In this document: positions 21,801 to 31,211 of the stretch, piece after piece | How the letters are laid out: the number at the start of each line of letters is the position of its first letter | Numbering within the stretch: the first letter of the stretch is position 1 | DNA from: Vanrija pseudolonga | Lineage: Eukaryota; Basidiomycota; Tremellomycetes; Trichosporonales; Trichosporonaceae | NCBI RefSeq assembly: GCF_020906515.1 | Contig: NC_085849.1 | Coordinates: 3,968,001-4,032,000, forward strand | DNA length: 64,000 nt | Reading direction: 5' to 3' | The notes under the pieces: model-generated | Databases searched by the model: none | Seen by the model: only the letters and a program-made list of their open reading frames with translations | Told to the model about the DNA's origin: nothing | Position numbers and translations under genes: made by a program

Positions 21801-24228
21801 TCCAGAGAGATAATCTCGCGGCCTTCACGCTTGGCAGCGCCAATCATGGCTTCGGTGACGCCCTCGCCGAAAGGAACGCCCTGAACTGAACACTTCTTGA
21901 ACTCCATAATGTTCTGGGTCAGGGTACCAGTCTTGTCGGAGAAGATGTACTCGATCTGGCCAAGGTCGTCTGAAATGTTCCAGGTCTTGGGCACACAGGG
22001 CGTGTCAACTGGGAATTGTCAGCGCCCGCTCCGCTACACATACTCACGAGGGGCGTAGTACATCTCAATGTCCTGGTAGATGAAGTACGCCTGGATCGTC
22101 TTGACCAGCTCGATCGTAATGTACAGCGAAATGGGGACAATGTTTTGGAAGACGATAAGGGACGACACGAAGATGATGACCGAGTCGACATAGATGTTGT
22201 TGGAAGCCTCGGCGTCGATCTCGTACCATTGCGCGCTTGTGTTGCTCAGAGAACGGTAGTAGCCGTGAAGGAGAGCCGACGTCAAGCAGAGGATCATGAG
22301 GATGATGAAGTTCATGATGACGTTGAAGTTTGTCTCCTTTTCGATCTTTGAGCGCTTGGATGGGGTGTCGCCTCCGTTGAGCATGATCTTGGTGTCCTTG
22401 CCGGTGTAGACGACGAGACCGATAACCCACTTGGTGTTACGGACCGTGCAGCCACGAAGCAGGATCTCGTTGATGGTAACAGCCTCAATCTGCTCCTTCC
22501 CCTGGCGGCCGTTGTTGGCCGGCGTGTAGTGGAGGACACCGTTGTACGAGTACAGGTTGGCATTTGGGGGCTCCGAGTCGAGGTAGAAGTAGGCGTGCTC
22601 GAGGTCCTCCTCCGACTTGATACCCGAGGTCGCCTTGACCGACTTGCGTACCTTGAGGTTGGTCTCGCCATCGAGGTTCTTGGTCTCGACGAACGCAAGA
22701 CCGTCAGCGTCAGAAGAAGCCAGGACGATGCAATCTGCCGGAATCTGCTCGTCGCCGCGAAGCAGGACAAGGTCGCCGACCTCGAGCTTCTTCCACAACG
22801 TGCGCTCCCACTGGGCTGAACCGGGCGTCGAGCGCGCGTAGTCGATAACACCGGCGCTCTTGTGCGATACCATGCTGGGCGCTGAGGAAGCAAAGGACTG
22901 CGATCGGGGGCGGTACGGCAGGTTGATCGGGAGCGACGAATCGTTCTGCACTGTCAGCACGACTGGCACAGCCGCTTACACCCACCGAGGGAATCTCCTT
23001 TAACGGGTATGACTGCCCGGGGACCTGGAGATGCGGTGCGTCGGTGACCTCCTCGACGCCCTCCTTGTTCTGGTGCTCCATCACGATCTGCTTGCCAGCC
23101 TTTGCCTCGGCCTCGCGCAGCTTGCGGACTCCTTTGGACGGCTTGTTCGGATCTGCGCTGAGTCAGCTCATGTACCGGACCCCAAGCAGAAAATCACTCA
23201 CTTGGTCCAATGTTGAACACTCTCGCGAACCAGCTGCGCGGATCTGTGGGCTGGTTGACGTTCTTCCAGTTGCCCAGCTTGGTAGCGGCCGACGTGTTGA
23301 CCTCCTCATCAAGACGCGCTCGTCGCCAGTCCTCGGCCGCGTCCTTGATGGCAGTCATTCCAATAATAGCCAGCAAAGGCAGCATGGCGACCTGCGGCGC
23401 AGCCGCGCCGAACATTGGAAACAGCTGGAGAATGACCAGGGCCAGGAAGTAGATGTTGGCGACGCGATGGAACTGCTCGAACAGATTTCTCGGGAGGAAC
23501 GTGAGGAGCGTGTACTTTGAGGTGCGCACCTTGTTGCGCGCGTAGCGGACAATGGGCTCTCCCTTGTGGTCAATCTGGTCCATCGGTAGGGCCATGTTGA
23601 CGTAGATGCTCCGCCGAGGCATGGGCTTCTTCTTCTTCTTGCTCAGGCCATGGTCGGGGGGTGTCTCGGACGCGATTGTCGGCGCCGGCGCCGCCGTCGA
23701 CGACTGGGACGCGCGACTCGACTCTGGCGCGCCGAACTCGCTGCCGGGCGCAGGGGGGAGTAGAGGCCCGCCATCGCCGATCGAAGGCGACGTATCTGGC
23801 GCGTTCGCGCCGCTGATTGTGCCCTTCCTCTTGGAGCCAAAGAGCGAGCCCTTGTCCTTCTCCTTGTCGCCCTTTCGCCGCCGGCTGAAGAAGCGCGATC
23901 GTTTGCGGTTCAACAGATCCTCTGATCGAATAGACTCTGCGATAACGGAGTGGGCCGTCTTGGTCGTCCTCAGCCGCAGTGCTGGGTCGATGGCATTGAT
24001 ATCGAACGGCTCTGGCTCCTCGTCATCGTACTCGCGCGCGTACCCCTGGGTATGGTACGGCGCCTGCTGCTGCTGCTGTTGGTGCTGCTGGTCGGCGTAC
24101 GCATTATAGCCATAGCCGTTGTTATGGTTGCCATCGAGCGGGTGTGTGCTGGGCCCGGCGGCCTGTTGCTGCTGGTGCTGGTTGTAGGCGTACGGGTCGT
24201 GCATGTCGTGGGGCTGCTGAGCGGCCAT
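18872..24228 (-). CDS. P4-type ATPase, Dnf1/Dnf2-like phospholipid flippase
   Basis: Flips phospholipids to the cytosolic leaflet of plasma or endosomal membranes, normally with a Cdc50-family subunit. Five exons (23202-24228, 22986-23152, 22048-22945, 20421-22008, 18872-20381) give 1729 aa. The start MAAQQPHDM is preferred to an ATG 18 nt upstream because of its ACC-ATGG context. The N-terminal 170 residues are Gln-rich and disordered. Key motifs: LDGETN, the phosphorylation site DKTGT (Asp about 722) preceded by [27 protein letters not shown], and the hinge [11 protein letters not shown]. The wording around DKTGT and [10 protein letters not shown] matches Dnf1/Dnf2 rather than Drs2 or Neo1. 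The C-terminal tail, about 270 residues, is Pro/Ser-rich and likely a trafficking or phosphorylation region. Cryptococcus Apt1 belongs to the same superfamily. Confidence 0.95.
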
Positions 24229-25388
24229 GGTGTGGGGATGCACCACTCGCCAATGGCGAGTGAATCAGAAGTAGGAGGAGCGGTCGAGACGTGGAATGGG
24301 CGATAGTGGGCTAACAAAGCCGTGGTCTTGGGGGCCGTGCTGACTGCGATCTTGCGGGGAACACGAGAACACGACGAGCTTGAGAGCAGTGCGACGTGCG
24401 GGCCGAGGCAGTGCTGCCTTGGCCGAGCCTAAGACGTCGTCGGTACCGACAAGCTACCTAGCAAGCAGCAGTGCTCAGCAAGCACGGCGCACAAGGTCTG
24501 CGCGCAGCGTGTGTCTAGGCGGGCGCCGGTATCTGCGTGCAGAGCAGTGCGGGGCACGACGAGATACTGCAGTGGGCAGTGTTGGCGGTCGCTCGCGATT
24601 CGGGACGCGTCGTGGTGGCCGTGCCGAGGTCACCTTTGTGGTCGTGCGTGCCGTGCGTGTGTGTGCGGCCACTTGCTGCAGATGTTGCAGATACGCGCAA
24701 TGCAGTGCGGGTTAAACGAGTGTGAAGAGTGTCGTGAGAGAGGGGGGGGGTATAGGTGTTGTAGAACAGAGACCAAGACAATGAACGGGGCGGGCACAAC
24801 GACTATTGCCTTTGCAAGATTCAGCGACACACAATGACAGCAACAGCGGTGGTGGAAGTGTAGTCAGCTTGCACCCCTCAGGAATTGAGATTGCCCTCTT
24901 GCCTCGCCGCCGCCGCCGCAGTGGCTTTCGACGTGTTCACTCTGGCGTCCCAGTCCCTTGTCTCCCTTGTCTGCTTGCTCTGCTCATCGTCTCGTCGTCG
25001 GGCGGCCGACGGGCGGCGGCGGCAGTGGCTCGGGGACGCAGCGCAGCCAAGACCTGATTTTTCCTTTACATTTCAACGACAATCTCAGGGCAGCAGAGGC
25101 GAAGGGCGAGGCAGAGAGATGTCTCGTAGCTACCTACCTACCTCCACGCGACGAGACGACGACGACGACGACCACGGCGCGCACTGCACTGCGCAGCAAC
25201 AGCCAGGAGATGCAGAGTCTGTCAGGACGGAGCGCGTCCTCCAAATCCCGTGCAGTGCTGCCTGCAGCAGCACCTGCTTGCTGATGCATCAGCAGCAGCA
25301 GCAGCAGAGGATGCAGACGCACGCAGAGGCACGGACGGACCCGCTGCGCAGCGCACACTAGCTAGCTGGTTGCTGCCCGCACACCTTC

Positions 25389-25418
25389 ACGCACGCACGC
25401 ACGCACGCACGCACGCAC
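25389..25418. repeat. (ACGC)n microsatellite
   Basis: About seven tandem ACGC units in the gene-free stretch upstream of the flippase gene. Confidence 0.85.
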
Positions 25419-25456
25419 ACCGCCGTGGAGAAGAAGAAACGTGCCCAGTGCGAGAC

Positions 25457-25477
25457 GAGCGAGCGAGCGAGCGAGCG
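25457..25477. repeat. (GAGC)n microsatellite
   Basis: About five tandem GAGC units, 40 bp beyond the ACGC array. Confidence 0.8.
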
Positions 25478-25877
25478 ATGACCCGCCGCCGCCGTGTTCC
25501 ACTCAAAGTGCGTGCCGAGTTATGAGGTACGGGATGCCAGCGCGTGCTCTCTGCATCTAAGTACTTTCTTTGCTACCCACAGGTCACTGCGGGATCAGGC
25601 TCGTCCAGGATCCCATGACGATGAAGCTCAGCTCCTGAGGCATCCCTCCCCCCTGCCCCCTTGCCCTCTCCCCTCTCCCCTCCCCTTGGCTTTCAAATCA
25701 AACGCTGGTCAAGGCACATTCTATTTTACCCTGATACATGCCGTAACGCGTCAGTCTGGCAAGCCGAACGGCAGCGGCGGCAACAGTCGCGACCACATGA
25801 GTGAGACACGGCGGCGACCAGACCACTGGCACTTTTGACTTTGACTTCTGGGCATGCATGCAACTCTTTGACTTGGC

Positions 25878-28559
25878 CTAACTGCCAACAATGCTAGTAT
25901 GATGGTGATGATGGATAGCCTCCTCCTCCTCCTCCTCCTCCTCCTCCTCGCTCTCGCCCCGTCGGTCCAGACGCCAGCCTCCCTCCCCGCCCATCTCGGT
26001 AGACCACGAACTCGTCATGGGTAAAACGCGCGCCTTGCTGCTGCTTGGCAGTGGCCCGAGCGACGCCGTCGACGCCTCGGCCAGGTTCTCCCGACCCTCG
26101 GCCTCGGCAACCGCCTCCGTTGTCGCATTGCCAGTACCACCATACTCCCGCTGCAGCCTCTCCAGAAAGCGGAAGAAAGGCTTGTTCGGCCGGTAAGCGA
26201 TCCCTTGCTCGAGCAGCTGGCGCCCTTCGGCATCCGAGGCGAAGAGCGAGAGGTCCGGCTGGCGGCCGGAGATGATGTCGACGACCAAGCTAGCGCCGTA
26301 CACGCCGTGACTGTACACTGGTCCCTCGGGAAAGAGAGCCCGCCAGCTGCGCTCGACGTCTTGTGCCTCCGCCGCCCGACCTTGAAGTGCAAGGTGGACC
26401 ATGAGCCGGCCGACATCCACTGACCGCACGGCATACTTGTTCTTGACAGCAGCCTCGAACACCCGAAGGGCCTGAGGTAGCCTGTCGGTATCCAGCAAGG
26501 CCCGAATAAGGGGCGAAGCAGTGGCGGCAGTGGGATTATGGCCCTTGTCGATCATGTCGTGATAGACTCGCAGGATGGGATCCAGCCCAACGTGTTTGAC
26601 GTTGGTAGCAAAGGCGCTGAGGGCATCGTTGTACGCGTCGGTGTACTCGGGCCCAGGATGAACCTCTGCCAGTAGCCCAAGGGCAACAGCACGGAGTTTT
26701 GGCAGCCCGCTCGCTAGTGGACCCACAAGCGCTGTGATGGCGGCGGCTGGGAGCTTCTTCTGGATCCTTCGACAGAGCTGCACGGCAATGTCGGCATCCT
26801 GTGCCCCCGTGCTACCCAACCCCTCGGCGATAGCCACCACGAGATCATTCGTCATCGTGGGATGATACCAGAGATAGTCCTTGATGTGACGGTCCAGCAA
26901 GATCCAGCGCGACTTGCTTGGGGCCCCGGCGGCAGCACGAATGAAATCGAGGGCGGACTGGCGGAAGACGGGTTGCCCGTCGGCCACAAAGTCGGTGTAG
27001 AGCCGCGAAGCAAGCGCCAGGTGCTGTTTGCGCATAGCGGCTTCAAGCAGCCCTCGCCACAGCGGCGTCGTCGCGCGAGTCCATCGGTAAGGAGGGGAGG
27101 TAGCTCGAGCAGAGGGGTAGATCTTCTGTGCCAGGCCGTAGGCCCGTTGGTCTTTGTGGACAATGCTGGTAATGAGGTTGAAAATGCGGTGGAGGAGAGG
27201 TCCTGGGATGTTGTTCATGAGGGATGAGTCGACAATCGCCGTTGTAAATTGTAAGATCAATGCAGGGTTGAGAGGAGGTTCGGCAAGCCGCCCGACAGTA
27301 ATGCGGAGGAGCGCTTCGTTTTCGGCGTGTTGGAGTGGTAAGGAGCGGATGCACAGTTGAACCGCGGCCTCGAGCTCTTCCTGACCAACATGGGGCTGGG
27401 CAAGGATGCGCTGCCCAGCGCGGTGAAGCTTGGGCATGGTCACGCCTGGCTCCTCTGCAGTGTCCGTGGCCTTCTTTAGCGGCGAGCGTTGCTTCCTGAG
27501 AATGACCTCGAGCGCCTCGCTGAGAACGAGTGCGGGATCGTCCGCACGGCCTCGGCGGAGCTCGGCTACGAGCTCCTCGACAGCTGCAGAGGTCCTGGCC
27601 AGCGCGTCCTCGTCTACCCTGGCATACGAAGCGAGCAGCCTGTCGAGGACCGTCCTGATGCACGATGGAGAGAGTTTGATATCCCGAGCCAGGCACCAAG
27701 CCGACAGACGGAGGGCAGCCTTGTGCTCTTCGGGGTCGCGGCCAGTGTATGCCAGGATGGTGCGCTCAGCCGTCCTCCGCATTCCGTCGCTCCCGCCATT
27801 GTCGACCACGTATTCAAGCAAGCGGCGAACAGGCGCCATGGTTGACAGGTCTTGCTCGTATCGGTAGATCCCGAGCCGTACTATCCGTCTCCGAAGGTCG
27901 ATCGGCAAGTCGCCGACCCGGTGGTCGCCCACTACTCGTATTAAGCCGTCCCATAGCCAGTCGATGGTGGTCAGGGCATCTGGAAGAGACACGGCCTCTG
28001 GCAACGGTGACCCAGCTTGCAGATATTTTAGCATGTACACGAGTGCCGATTCGAGAGTGCCGGTGCCGAACTTGACCGGGTCCATACCACACGAGTTCGC
28101 AAGGCTGACCAGCTCGACCAGTTGTGGAAGCCTGTTTCCTGATCCCTTGAGCTGAGTGCCGAAGAGCGAGACGAACACGTCGTCCGGGACAGCCGATCGC
28201 AAGTCGGGGTGTAGCGCCTGGTAGATGCCCCATGACTCGTCGGCGTCCGAGGACAGCAGGGCCAGGCTCAAGATCTGGAGGTGGCGGAGGAACGGCTGCG
28301 AGTCGGGCGAGTATGGTAGCGGCGGGGGGAGCGGCAGGTGGGGCGTCGACATGCGCATGTGCTGCAGTGTTGGCAGGGGCGGGATCGCGTGCCGCCGACT
28401 TGGTGCGGTCGGTGCCGGCGCACAATTGCGATCAGAGGCCTGCGATGGCCGGCAGCACGAGCACGATAACCAGCGCGAGCAGCTCGGCCCTGGCGGCAGG
28501 AGTGCACGCCGCCCCAGCACTGCCGTGGCAGTGCGTCGTGCAGCGGCGACACTCTTCAT
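25878..28559 (-). CDS. PPR-like helical-repeat mitochondrial protein, 893 aa
   Basis: Single uninterrupted frame of 893 aa. The N-terminus MKSVAAARRTATAVLGRRAL is Arg-rich without acids, as in mitochondrial presequences. The body is all-helical, with degenerate pentatricopeptide-like repeats clearest at about residues 640-740: DPILRVYHDMIDKGHNPT and LPQALRVFEAAVKN, followed by LMVHLALQGRAAEAQDV. Proteins of this kind generally bind organelle RNA for processing or translation; the target here is unknown. The C-terminus is odd: a run of about eleven Glu, then five His, encoded by a CCT array and a GATG-rich stretch on the plus strand. The lack of introns is unusual for this window. The family is inferred from repeat style, not from a diagnostic motif. 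Confidence 0.7.
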   Translation of the reverse strand: MKSVAAARRTATAVLGRRALLPPGPSCSRWLSCSCCRPSQASDRNCAPAPTAPSRRHAIPPLPTLQHMRMSTPHLPLPPPLPYSPDSQPFLRHLQILSLALLSSDADESWGIYQALHPDLRSAVPDDVFVSLFGTQLKGSGNRLPQLVELVSLANSCGMDPVKFGTGTLESALVYMLKYLQAGSPLPEAVSLPDALTTIDWLWDGLIRVVGDHRVGDLPIDLRRRIVRLGIYRYEQDLSTMAPVRRLLEYVVDNGGSDGMRRTAERTILAYTGRDPEEHKAALRLSAWCLARDIKLSPSCIRTVLDRLLASYARVDEDALARTSAAVEELVAELRRGRADDPALVLSEALEVILRKQRSPLKKATDTAEEPGVTMPKLHRAGQRILAQPHVGQEELEAAVQLCIRSLPLQHAENEALLRITVGRLAEPPLNPALILQFTTAIVDSSLMNNIPGPLLHRIFNLITSIVHKDQRAYGLAQKIYPSARATSPPYRWTRATTPLWRGLLEAAMRKQHLALASRLYTDFVADGQPVFRQSALDFIRAAAGAPSKSRWILLDRHIKDYLWYHPTMTNDLVVAIAEGLGSTGAQDADIAVQLCRRIQKKLPAAAITALVGPLASGLPKLRAVALGLLAEVHPGPEYTDAYNDALSAFATNVKHVGLDPILRVYHDMIDKGHNPTAATASPLIRALLDTDRLPQALRVFEAAVKNKYAVRSVDVGRLMVHLALQGRAAEAQDVERSWRALFPEGPVYSHGVYGASLVVDIISGRQPDLSLFASDAEGRQLLEQGIAYRPNKPFFRFLERLQREYGGTGNATTEAVAEAEGRENLAEASTASLGPLPSSSKARVLPMTSSWSTEMGGEGGWRLDRRGESEEEEEEEEEEAIHHHHHTSIVGS
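25919..25949. repeat. (CCT)n trinucleotide array inside coding sequence
   Basis: About ten CCT units that encode a polyglutamate run on the minus strand, near the C-terminus of the PPR-like protein. Confidence 0.85.
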
Positions 28560-29165
28560 CGTTGCCGTGGCCCGCCAGCCGGCCGGCTGAGCGAGGAAGG
28601 TGGAGGAGAGTATCAGATGCTGGCGGTGTCAGCTGTGTCCTTGGCGAGGCGGGGAGAAGCTTACAAGAGGCGAGGGCAAGAAGCTGTTCTGACGGAGGGC
28701 ATCGCGTGTGTGCTCGTGTGCACTGCGTTGGATCGTCCGAGTGTAATGTTGTTGTTACTGATTGCTGCTGATGATGATGCAAGTCAAGGTCAGTCTCGAA
28801 AAAGTAGGAAGGCGGCCGCGGCGGTGACTTCCTTGGTTGATAGGATGAAACGAGACACAAGGCGCACGCATAGGGGAAGGTTTATTTAATGCGCCTAATT
28901 GACTGGGCGCGCCTACAGCAGTGGCACCTCGATCGTCGTTGACTGTAACGCCCACGACCTATATCTGACCACATTTGCATCTTCCTTCTGCATCTCTCTC
29001 ATCTTTCCACTTCCTCTCACCTACATTGGAGGCCTGCATAGTACCACAATCACCCCCTTCCTCTTCCTCCCTCTTCGTCACGCACCTCTAGAGACTCTCA
29101 CTTAACAGCCTGACCACACACCTGCTACCCTTCCTCGCCACCCCCTTCTCTCAGCCCCACTCACC
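28560..29165. other. Divergent intergenic region with CT-rich leader
   Basis: 606 bp between the PPR-like gene and the next plus-strand gene. The last 190 bp before the plus-strand start are strongly pyrimidine-rich, typical of the leaders of other plus-strand genes here. No gene is visible. Confidence 0.5.
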
Positions 29166-30585
29166 ATGCCTGACCGCCCTCCGGCCACCCCTGCCCCAAC
29201 TCGCACTACGTCTGGGCTCGTTCCTCGCTCAAACCGTCACACTCCCACTGACGATACGAACGACGACCCTCACCACCACGACCACCACACTGTAGTCTCT
29301 CGCGGTGGCAGTTCGGCGAACCCGATGACAGTGGTACCAGCCATCCCGAGGCCGCCTTCCTCGGCACGTCTCAACTCAAACCCACATGCCCCGTTAGTCC
29401 TTTCTTCGACTACCACAGTGGTGTACTCCCCGGCCGTCGGGCGAGTCGGTGCTCCCTCTCAAGACCCCGGCTCTCCGACGCGTCAGCGCATCTTCGAGTT
29501 TCCCTCGGCCAACTTCTCTTCCTTTGCTGAGGTTCGTCCATCTTCCTTCCTCCAGAGGCCAGCATTTGCTCATGTTTGACAGCCTCACGGAGCTCACGTC
29601 GAGCCCATCCAGACCGGTGGTCGCAACCCTGGTGGCCGTGGGTTCTGGCCCGCCCGCCCCCCACCCACGACCACTACCCAAATCAAACCACTGTCCTTCC
29701 CCAAGGCTTCGGGTGACTCGGGGAAGTACCGCCCCACCAGCGTGCCTCGCCAGATCGAAAGCGGTCCAACTGTGCCCATTGATGTGCCCAGTCGCCTTCT
29801 CCAGAAGGAAACCTCGAGGAAGGTGAGTCACCGTGTGCTTCAGAGTTTTCCTCGCCAGTTGACGCCTCGGGGTAGCAAATCGAGGAGAGTATCCAGAATC
29901 GCATCCGCCAGCATCCGTTCCCAAGCGTCCCCTCAACCCATCAGCCCGATCGCCCTCGTTCAACTACCCCGAACGACCGCCAGCCACAGAACGCCCCCGG
30001 CAGTGGCTCCTCGCTGCCACAGAATCAATCCAAGAGGAAGTCCGTAGACAACGACGCCTCCCGAGTGGAGACGTTTGACGACATCCGCGCCTCCAGCCCC
30101 CTAGCTGGAATCGGACTCTCGAAGACTCCACTGGTCCCCAACCCTCCTCCTCCCAAGCCCCCGGTCAAAACTGTGCGATAGTCAACCGAGTTACCAACTA
30201 ACAACCCAGGGCCATTTTGTCAGCAGGCTTTCCAAGTCCCTTCCGCCGTTCGTCAACCATGCAGCCCTCTGGAAGCAGACCATCGACCGTGTATCAAAGG
30301 ATGAGCGATTTTATACCATCGACGACCTCGCCGAGCTTCGCATCGGTTAGTTGGGGTCTGGCGACAAACGCTGAGTATGCAGGTCTCGACAACGCTGTCA
30401 CCAAGATGATGGGTAATGTCCACGCGGCGTCGGAAACGCACAACCAGCTCAAGGGGATCAGCGTGGCAACTCTGGACGAGCGCAAGCGCAAGACGACGTT
30501 GTACGAGCAAGAGACTGCGCGGCGCAAGGAGACGGCATCCACGGTGGCGTCGTCACAGGTTCGCAAGAAGGCCAAGTTCTACTGA
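29166..30585 (+). CDS. Hypothetical protein, 413 aa, disordered with coiled C-terminus
   Basis: Five exons (29166-29531, 29583-29822, 29876-30172, 30210-30345, 30383-30585) keep one frame. Residues 1-300 are Pro/Ser/Thr-rich and look disordered, with a DPHHHDHHT cluster near residue 40. The C-terminal 110 residues look folded: GHFVSRLSKSLPPFV, then LWKQTIDRVSKDERFYTI, DDLAELRIGLDNAVTKMM and a charged helix ERKRKTTLYEQETARRKE, ending in a basic VRKKAKFY tail. The basic tail suggests a nuclear protein. I do not recognise the family. The short-helix architecture would suit a complex subunit, but no function is claimed. Confidence 0.7.
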
Positions 30586-31211
30586 GCTTGGCCCGGCCTT
30601 TTATAGTGCGTGTGTGCGACAATTGATCGTGCGAGTTTTACGTAGCGTCGACAACAATGGGTCGGACCACAAGAAGCAGAGTAAACAAAGAATCGTGTAG
30701 TTGTCGTCGATGATGTAGCCTGTGTACCATTTGTGCCGCAAATAGTCAGTCTTTGACGCCAGTGATGTGAATAGGCCTGGGTCGACCGGGCGAGGGTCAG
30801 TCACCGTGCGCCTAAATAGCTTGTATTATATTTGCCACCACCCTATTGTGGGCCACATGCTTGGTGTGTGGTGTTCCCTGGCGGGGTCGCGTTCCTGACG
30901 ACGCTTTGCCGCCTTCAGTCATCTAGACGTGCTCGCTCACAACTCCTGTCCTCGTCGCTTTCCAACTCGCACTCACATCCATTTAGTGACTCGCACTCTC
31001 GAGACACACACACACACATACGCAAGACAGACACGCACCCAGACAATCTCATCGCCCCCCAAACCGTGTAGCCGTAGCCAGCATCTAGTCACCAAAGCTC
31101 CCTTTGCCTTTCGCCTGCTCCCATCCCCTTCCCCTTCATCTCAGACGACACAACAAACCCCGACCTACTCGCTCCACAACGTCAATGGCACACTTCTAAG
31201 CAAGCGGCGAT
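30586..31211. other. Intergenic: SET1 promoter and leader
   Basis: 626 bp between two plus-strand genes. The 250 bp before the SET1 start are rich in CA/CT runs (for example CACACACACA near 31006-31018). No gene is visible. Confidence 0.5.

Larger units (their letters stand above)
24229..25877. other. Intergenic: flippase promoter/leader, microsatellite-rich
   Basis: About 1.65 kb between two minus-strand genes. It holds tetranucleotide arrays (25389-25418 and 25457-25477) and pyrimidine-rich stretches, and would contain the flippase promoter and the 3' end of the PPR-like gene. No supported gene or RNA was seen. Confidence 0.5.

Noticed and set aside
25381-25480. Tetranucleotide arrays considered as possible telomere-like or CRISPR-like repeats
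   Set aside because: Units are uninterrupted 4-mers without spacers; simple microsatellites.
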